Both the position numbers and the translations under genes were made by a program. Below are positions 59,855 through 64,000 of a stretch of 64,000 nt of DNA, piece after piece (position 1 is the first letter of the stretch; each line of letters opens with the position of its first letter). Below the pieces are notes generated by a model. That model was given only the letters and a program-made list of their open reading frames with translations. It was not told the DNA's origin and did no database searches. The DNA comes from Rhodoferax sp. Lineage in GTDB: Bacteria; Pseudomonadota; Gammaproteobacteria; Burkholderiales; Burkholderiaceae_C. The stretch covers positions 62,001 to 126,000 of the forward strand of contig NZ_JAQTMS010000003.1 in assembly GCF_028714215.1 (NCBI RefSeq), read 5' to 3'.

Positions 59855-60793
59855 ATGAACATCAACCCGCCTGCCGCCACCAAGTCGCACATCGAGGCGG
59901 TGCGCGGCTTCAACCGTTTCTACACCCGGCGCATCGGCGTGCTGGACCCCTACCTCGGCAGCGAGCTGTCGCTGACCGAGGTGCGGGTGCTGTACGAGCT
60001 GGCGCACCGCGACCAGCCCACCGCCACCGAACTGGGCCGCGACCTGGGGCTGGACACCGGTTATTTGAGCCGCATCCTGCGTCGCTTCGAGGCCAAAAAC
60101 TGGCTGGCCCGGGTACCCTCCATTGCCGACGCGCGGCAAAGCCTGCTGGCGCTGACGGCCGCCGGGCACGCGGCTTTTGCGCCCCTGCAGCAAAAATCGC
60201 GCGACGAGGCGGCGGCCCTGCTGGCACCGCTGGCCGACAGCCAGCGCCAGCAGGTGATAGCCGCCATGGAGCGGATGCAGCAGTTGCTGGAGCCGGCCCG
60301 CAGGAGCCCGACCCAGTCGATCCTGCTGCGCGACCCGCAAGCCGGCGACATGGGCTGGGTGGTGCAGCAGCACGGCGAAATCTATGCCCGCGAATACGGC
60401 TGGAACAACCAGTTCGAAGCCCTGGTGGCGGACATCGTCGCCAAGTACCTGCGCAACCACCAGCCGGCATGGGAGCACTGCTGGATGGCCGAACTGGACG
60501 GCCAGCGCGTCGGCTCGGTCTTTGTGGTGCGCAAATCCAGAACCGTGGCCCAGTTGCGCATGTTGATCCTGGCGCCGCGGGCGCGCGGGCTGGGACTGGG
60601 CGCGCGCCTGACCGACCAGTGCATCGCCTTCGCGCGCGACAAGGGCTACAAGAAAATGGTGTTGTGGACCAACAGTTGTCTGGGCGCGGCGCGCGACATT
60701 TATGCCAGGCGCGGTTTCAAGCTGGTCAAGAGCGAGCCCTACCACGGCTTCGGCCAGGACCTGGTCGGCGAGCACTGGGAACTGAAGCTTTGA
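59855..60793 (+). CDS. MarR-type regulator fused to a GNAT acetyltransferase
   Basis: About 312 residues. The N-terminal half is a MarR winged helix (VRGFNRFYTRRIGVLDPYL, LTEVRVLYELAHRDQPTATELGRDLGLDTGYLSRILRRFEAKNWL). The C-terminal half is a GNAT domain with LRMLILAPRARGLGLGARLTDQCIAFARDKGYKKMVLWTN containing the acetyl-CoA loop. Fusions of this type are a known family. I start at the ATG at 59855, since the ATG at 59846 lies inside the second palindrome and neither has a ribosome site. It is followed by a transporter gene overlapping its stop. Confidence 0.88.
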   Translation: MNINPPAATKSHIEAVRGFNRFYTRRIGVLDPYLGSELSLTEVRVLYELAHRDQPTATELGRDLGLDTGYLSRILRRFEAKNWLARVPSIADARQSLLALTAAGHAAFAPLQQKSRDEAAALLAPLADSQRQQVIAAMERMQQLLEPARRSPTQSILLRDPQAGDMGWVVQQHGEIYAREYGWNNQFEALVADIVAKYLRNHQPAWEHCWMAELDGQRVGSVFVVRKSRTVAQLRMLILAPRARGLGLGARLTDQCIAFARDKGYKKMVLWTNSCLGAARDIYARRGFKLVKSEPYHGFGQDLVGEHWELKL

Positions 60794-61704
60794 AGCTGGC
60801 CCTGCTGGCCGCTGCCGCCACCGGCATCCAGGTCGGCGCCGCCATCGTGGCCTCGCGCATGGTGGTGGCCGAGGTGGCGCCGCTGACGCTGGCGATGCTG
60901 CGCTATGGCTTCGGTTTTTTGTGTCTGCTGCCGTTTGTCTTCAAACCGCTGGGCGCGGTGACGGCCGACCGGAGAACCTGGAACGCCATCGCCCAGGTGC
61001 CCCTGGCGGACCTGGCGGCGATGGCGGCCCTGGGCCTGGGCCAGTTTGCCTTGCTGATCGCCCTGCTCAACTATGGGCTGCAATCGGTAGGCGCGGCGCA
61101 GGCGGCCCTGATCTTCAGCCTGTTTCCCCTGCTGACGCTGCTGCTGTCCGGCCTGCTGGGCCGCGAGCCCATCAGCACCCGGCTGCTGCTGGGCGTGCTG
61201 CTGTCCATCGCTGGCGTGGCGCTGTCGATGACGCCCAAGCTGGCGCAGGTCGGCAGCGGCCCCTGGTGGGGTGAACTGGCGGTGTTCTCCAGCGCCTGCG
61301 TCGGCGCCGTCTGCAGCGTGTTCTACCGGCCTTACCTGCAACGCTATCCAACCCTCAATGTCAGCGCTTTTGCCATGCTGATCTCGGCGCTGGCGCTGGC
61401 TGTGCTGGCACTGCCGGAAGACTGGCCGCTGCGCGTCCTGACGCTGCGGCCGCAAGCCTGGGGCATCGTTGCGTTTATCGGCGCCTCCAGCGGCATCGGC
61501 TATTTTCTCTGGCTCTACGCGCTCAAGCATGAGTCGCCAACCCGCGTCACCATTTTTCTGGCGCTCAACCCCTTGACGGCCGCCCTGCTGGGAACCTGGC
61601 TGCTACATGAAATCTTCGATGTCTGGCTGGCCGCTGCCATCGTCTTGATTGCCGTGGGGTTATGGCTGGCCACCCGCTCGCCGGCGGACCAGGCACGGCG
61701 ATAA
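60790..61704 (+). CDS. DMT (EamA) family transporter
   Basis: A 304-residue protein with about ten hydrophobic helices in two EamA halves. Visible parts are LALLAAAATGIQVGAAIVASRMVV at the start, GAAQAALIFSLFPLLTLLLSGLLGREP, and PTRVTIFLALNPLTAALLGTWLLHE. Start is a TTG overlapping the stop of the MarR-GNAT gene (TTGA). It is likely an exporter of a metabolite or drug under control of the MarR domain. Confidence 0.85.
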   Translation: MKLALLAAAATGIQVGAAIVASRMVVAEVAPLTLAMLRYGFGFLCLLPFVFKPLGAVTADRRTWNAIAQVPLADLAAMAALGLGQFALLIALLNYGLQSVGAAQAALIFSLFPLLTLLLSGLLGREPISTRLLLGVLLSIAGVALSMTPKLAQVGSGPWWGELAVFSSACVGAVCSVFYRPYLQRYPTLNVSAFAMLISALALAVLALPEDWPLRVLTLRPQAWGIVAFIGASSGIGYFLWLYALKHESPTRVTIFLALNPLTAALLGTWLLHEIFDVWLAAAIVLIAVGLWLATRSPADQARR

Positions 61705-61711
61705 TTGGCGA

Positions 61712-62329
61712 ATGCCTGAAAGCCTCCCTCTACCGGCGCCCGCCGCCACCGGGCAGCCGCGGCCCGCTTCGCTGACCGATCTGTTCTGGTCCTTCACCTG
61801 GCTGGCTTTACAGGGCTTTGGCGGGGTGCTGGCGATCGTGCAGCGCGAACTGGTGGAGAAGAAACAGTGGCTGACGCGCGAGCAGTTTCTGGAAGACTGG
61901 GCGGTGGCGCAGATTCTGCCCGGCCCCAACGTGGTCAACCTGTCGCTGATGATTGGCGACCGCTACTTCGGCTTGCGCGGCGCCCTGGTGGCGCTGGCCG
62001 GCATGTTGACCTTTCCTCTCCTGATCGTGCTGGCGCTGGCGGCCGTCTTCACCGGCATTTCCGATTCGCCCGGGGCGCAGGGCGCGCTGCGCGGCATGGG
62101 CGCGGTGGCGGCCGGCCTGATCACCGCCACCGGTCTGAAACTGATCAGTGCCTTGAAAACCAACGTCCTGGGCCGCGCCGTTTGCTGGGCGCTGGCCGTC
62201 CTGACGTTTATCGCGGTGGCCCTGCTGCACGTGCCTTTGATCTGGGTGCTGCTGGGCCTCGGCGGACTGGCCTGGGCCTGGGCTTATCGGCAACTGGGCC
62301 GCTCCGCGCTGGCGGGGACCAAGCCATGA
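61712..62329 (+). CDS. Chromate transporter, N-type half
   Basis: A 205-residue short-chain CHR protein. It shows the CHR signature TWLALQGFGGVLAIVQRELVEKKQWLTREQFLEDWAVAQILPGPNVVNLSLMIG followed by several membrane helices. Short CHR proteins work as pairs. The stop overlaps the second half gene by ATGA. I start at the ATG at 61712, after the DMT gene stop. Confidence 0.9.
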   Translation: MPESLPLPAPAATGQPRPASLTDLFWSFTWLALQGFGGVLAIVQRELVEKKQWLTREQFLEDWAVAQILPGPNVVNLSLMIGDRYFGLRGALVALAGMLTFPLLIVLALAAVFTGISDSPGAQGALRGMGAVAAGLITATGLKLISALKTNVLGRAVCWALAVLTFIAVALLHVPLIWVLLGLGGLAWAWAYRQLGRSALAGTKP

Positions 62330-62922
62330 TGCTGGCCTTGACGGCCTCCGACTGGCTGGCGCTGTTGACCCATTTCCTGTCGCTGTCACTGCTGGCCGTG
62401 GGCGGTGCCATCACCACGGCACCCGACATGCACCGCTATCTGGTGGATGAGCAGCATTGGCTGGGCGACATCCAGTTCACTTCTTCCATCGCGCTGGCAC
62501 AGGCGGCCCCCGGTCCCAACGTGTTGTTCATCGCGCTGCTGGGCTGGAATGTCGGCATCAATGCCGGCGGCGGCGTCAGCGCCGGTGCCAGTGCCTGGCC
62601 TTATGCCGCGCTGGGCACCTTGCTGGCCATGATTGGCATCCTGGTTCCCAGCACCACCCTGACCTTCGCGGCGGCGCGCTGGGGCCATCAAAACCGCGAA
62701 CTGCGAGCGGTACGTGCCTTCAAGCAAGGCATGGCGCCTATCGTGATTGCGCTGCTGATTGCCACCGGCTGGATTCTGGCCGTCAGCCACGGCAGCGCGC
62801 TGAAGAACTGGCCCATGTGGCTGCTCACCGCCCTGACCACCCTGCTGATCTGGCGCACCCGGCTACACCTGCTATGGCTGTTGGCCGCCGGCGGACTGCT
62901 GGGCTGGCTGGGCTGGGTTTAG
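62326..62922 (+). CDS. Chromate transporter, C-type half
   Basis: A 198-residue short-chain CHR protein, diverged from its partner: FLSLSLLAVGGAITTAPDMHRYLVDEQHWL, IALAQAAPGPNVLFIALLGWNVG, then four or so membrane helices. Overlaps the first half by ATGA. Together they should form a heterodimeric chromate or related anion transporter. Confidence 0.9.
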   Translation: MMLALTASDWLALLTHFLSLSLLAVGGAITTAPDMHRYLVDEQHWLGDIQFTSSIALAQAAPGPNVLFIALLGWNVGINAGGGVSAGASAWPYAALGTLLAMIGILVPSTTLTFAAARWGHQNRELRAVRAFKQGMAPIVIALLIATGWILAVSHGSALKNWPMWLLTALTTLLIWRTRLHLLWLLAAGGLLGWLGWV

Positions 62923-62957
62923 GGTAAGGAGATCATCTCGGACTCACGCAGGTATAT

Positions 62958-64000
62958 TCAGAAACGGGCAGGACTGAGCATTTGAGCGCTCAGCCCATAA
63001 GCGGCAACGTGATCCGGCAATGGCAGGCCGCGCACCAGTGAGGCGCACGATTCACCCATGGCAGCGGATGACATGATGCCCGAGCCGCCTTGTGCCGCGA
63101 CCCAGAAAAAACCGGGCACCTGAGGGTCGAAGCCGCCTACATGGCCTGCGTCGGAAACAAACGAGCGCAAACCAGCCCAAGTGCGTGTCGGCCGGCGAAT
63201 CTTCAGGTTGCTCATCTCCTCAATGCGGTAGATTCCCAGAGCAATGTCCAATTCCTCTGGCTGGACATCCTGCGGGACCACGAGGTCGGCGTTGGAGGGG
63301 GAGCCCAGTAGCATGCCGGCATCGGGTTTGAAGTACCAATCGTCACCGATGTCAAACACCATCGGCCAATGGGCAGTCGCGATACCTTCGGGTGGTGCGA
63401 AGATGAACGCCGAGCGCCGACGTGGCTCCAGGCCGATGGGCTTCACACCGGCAAGTTGTGCCACCACATCGGCCCAGGCGCCGGCGGCATTGATCACTAT
63501 CGGAGCCTCATAGCTGACTCCGCCGGCCTGCACCTGCCACAGGTCTCCAGATCGCTGGAGCGTGGTCACTTCGGCGTTGCACATCACTTTACCCCCAGCG
63601 CGCCGCACTCCGCGCAAGTAACCCTGATGCAGGGCATCCACATCAATGTCAACGGCGTCAGGGTCCAGCAGGGCACCCAAAACCTTTTCAGGGCGAAGCA
63701 CCGGTACCAACGCACAGGTGGCGACGCTGTCGAGCAGTTGCGCGCGCGGCGTGTTGGCGCGCAGGATGTCCCAGTGCTCGGCCAGTAATGCGTCCTGTCC
63801 CTGCGTGGACACCATCATGGCCCCGCGTGGGGAGATCAGTGGATGCTCGCAAAAGCCGGCCGGTGGTGTCTCGAAAAAGGTGCGACTGGCCTTGCTCAGG
63901 GCACACACCTGGGGTGTGCCGTAGCTCTCCATGAACAATGCTGCCGAGCGCCCCGTGGCGTGATAACCTGGCTGGGATTCCCGCTCGAGCAGGATCACGC
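62958..64000 (-). CDS. FAD-dependent oxidoreductase, DAO family (5' end missing)
   Basis: A DAO-type oxidoreductase that is cut at the right edge. The visible part begins VILLERESQPGYHATGRSAALFMESYG, the sequence just after the N-terminal FAD GxGxxG fold, which must lie beyond 64000. NAAGAWADVVAQLAG and GFFWVAAQGGSGIMSSAAMG are further FAD-contacting motifs. It probably oxidises an amino acid or hydroxy acid such as D-amino acids or glycine derivatives. It is convergent with the chromate transporter genes. Confidence 0.88.
   Translation of the reverse strand, partial: VILLERESQPGYHATGRSAALFMESYGTPQVCALSKASRTFFETPPAGFCEHPLISPRGAMMVSTQGQDALLAEHWDILRANTPRAQLLDSVATCALVPVLRPEKVLGALLDPDAVDIDVDALHQGYLRGVRRAGGKVMCNAEVTTLQRSGDLWQVQAGGVSYEAPIVINAAGAWADVVAQLAGVKPIGLEPRRRSAFIFAPPEGIATAHWPMVFDIGDDWYFKPDAGMLLGSPSNADLVVPQDVQPEELDIALGIYRIEEMSNLKIRRPTRTWAGLRSFVSDAGHVGGFDPQVPGFFWVAAQGGSGIMSSAAMGESCASLVRGLPLPDHVAAYGLSAQMLSPARF

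Overview
The window is high-GC DNA with short intergenic gaps and many ATGA or TTGA start/stop overlaps. Its gene content (RelA, an OmpR/EnvZ pair, 3-hydroxybutyrate dehydrogenase, a FadB-type complex, YgiQ) suggests a betaproteobacterium, most likely Burkholderiales/Comamonadaceae (Rhodoferax- or Polaromonas-like). This placement is inferred from protein resemblance read by eye, not from a search. I saw no rRNA, tRNA or CRISPR array.

Left part (1-11.2 kb, minus strand). A partner-switching set (RsbU-type phosphatase, STAS protein, RsbW-type kinase) is followed by two GNAT-like proteins, one of them fused to a decayed RsbW-like domain. Then come a HisC-like aminotransferase and a molybdopterin-binding xanthine dehydrogenase subunit that runs off the left edge. 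The last three genes are joined by ATGA overlaps. relA and an alpha/beta hydrolase lie upstream.

Housekeeping part (11.2-19 kb). It holds 3-hydroxybutyrate dehydrogenase, an iron alcohol dehydrogenase, a SIMPL protein, a small secreted protein, ompR/envZ, and ygiQ carrying an in-frame palindromic repeat.

Sensory part (19-37.5 kb, minus strand). Two paralogous pairs each combine a giant hybrid histidine kinase with an HD-GYP response regulator, with a periplasmic binding protein between them. Two further multidomain HD-GYP proteins share near-identical GAF/HD-GYP halves. There are four HD-GYP proteins and no GGDEF domain. A MITE-like element with long inverted ends lies at 31.4-31.7 kb.

Gas vesicle locus (37.5-53.4 kb, minus strand). 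The structural unit reads gvpA, a repeat protein resembling GvpC, gvpN, a coiled-coil gene, a small orphan, gvpF, gvpG, a double ArsA/Get3 ATPase, a TPR protein, a gvpS-like gene, gvpK, gvpJ and an HD-GYP gene. Upstream of it, in the same direction, is a regulatory/assembly unit: an unknown gene, an NtrC-type activator, an Hsp20-like GvpH, a CDC48-type AAA ATPase, a second gvpF/L, an NtrB-type kinase and a receiver protein. A strong sigma-54 promoter match in front of gvpA fits the NtrC-type activator. The gene set recalls the Serratia sp. ATCC 39006 gas vesicle locus in content, with a different order.

Right part (53.4-64 kb). It holds a PlsC-type acyltransferase, a MOSC protein, a fatty-acid oxidation set (acyl-CoA dehydrogenase, thiolase, FadB-like enzyme), a MarR-GNAT fusion with two palindromic operators, a DMT exporter, a split chromate transporter pair and an FAD oxidoreductase cut by the right edge.
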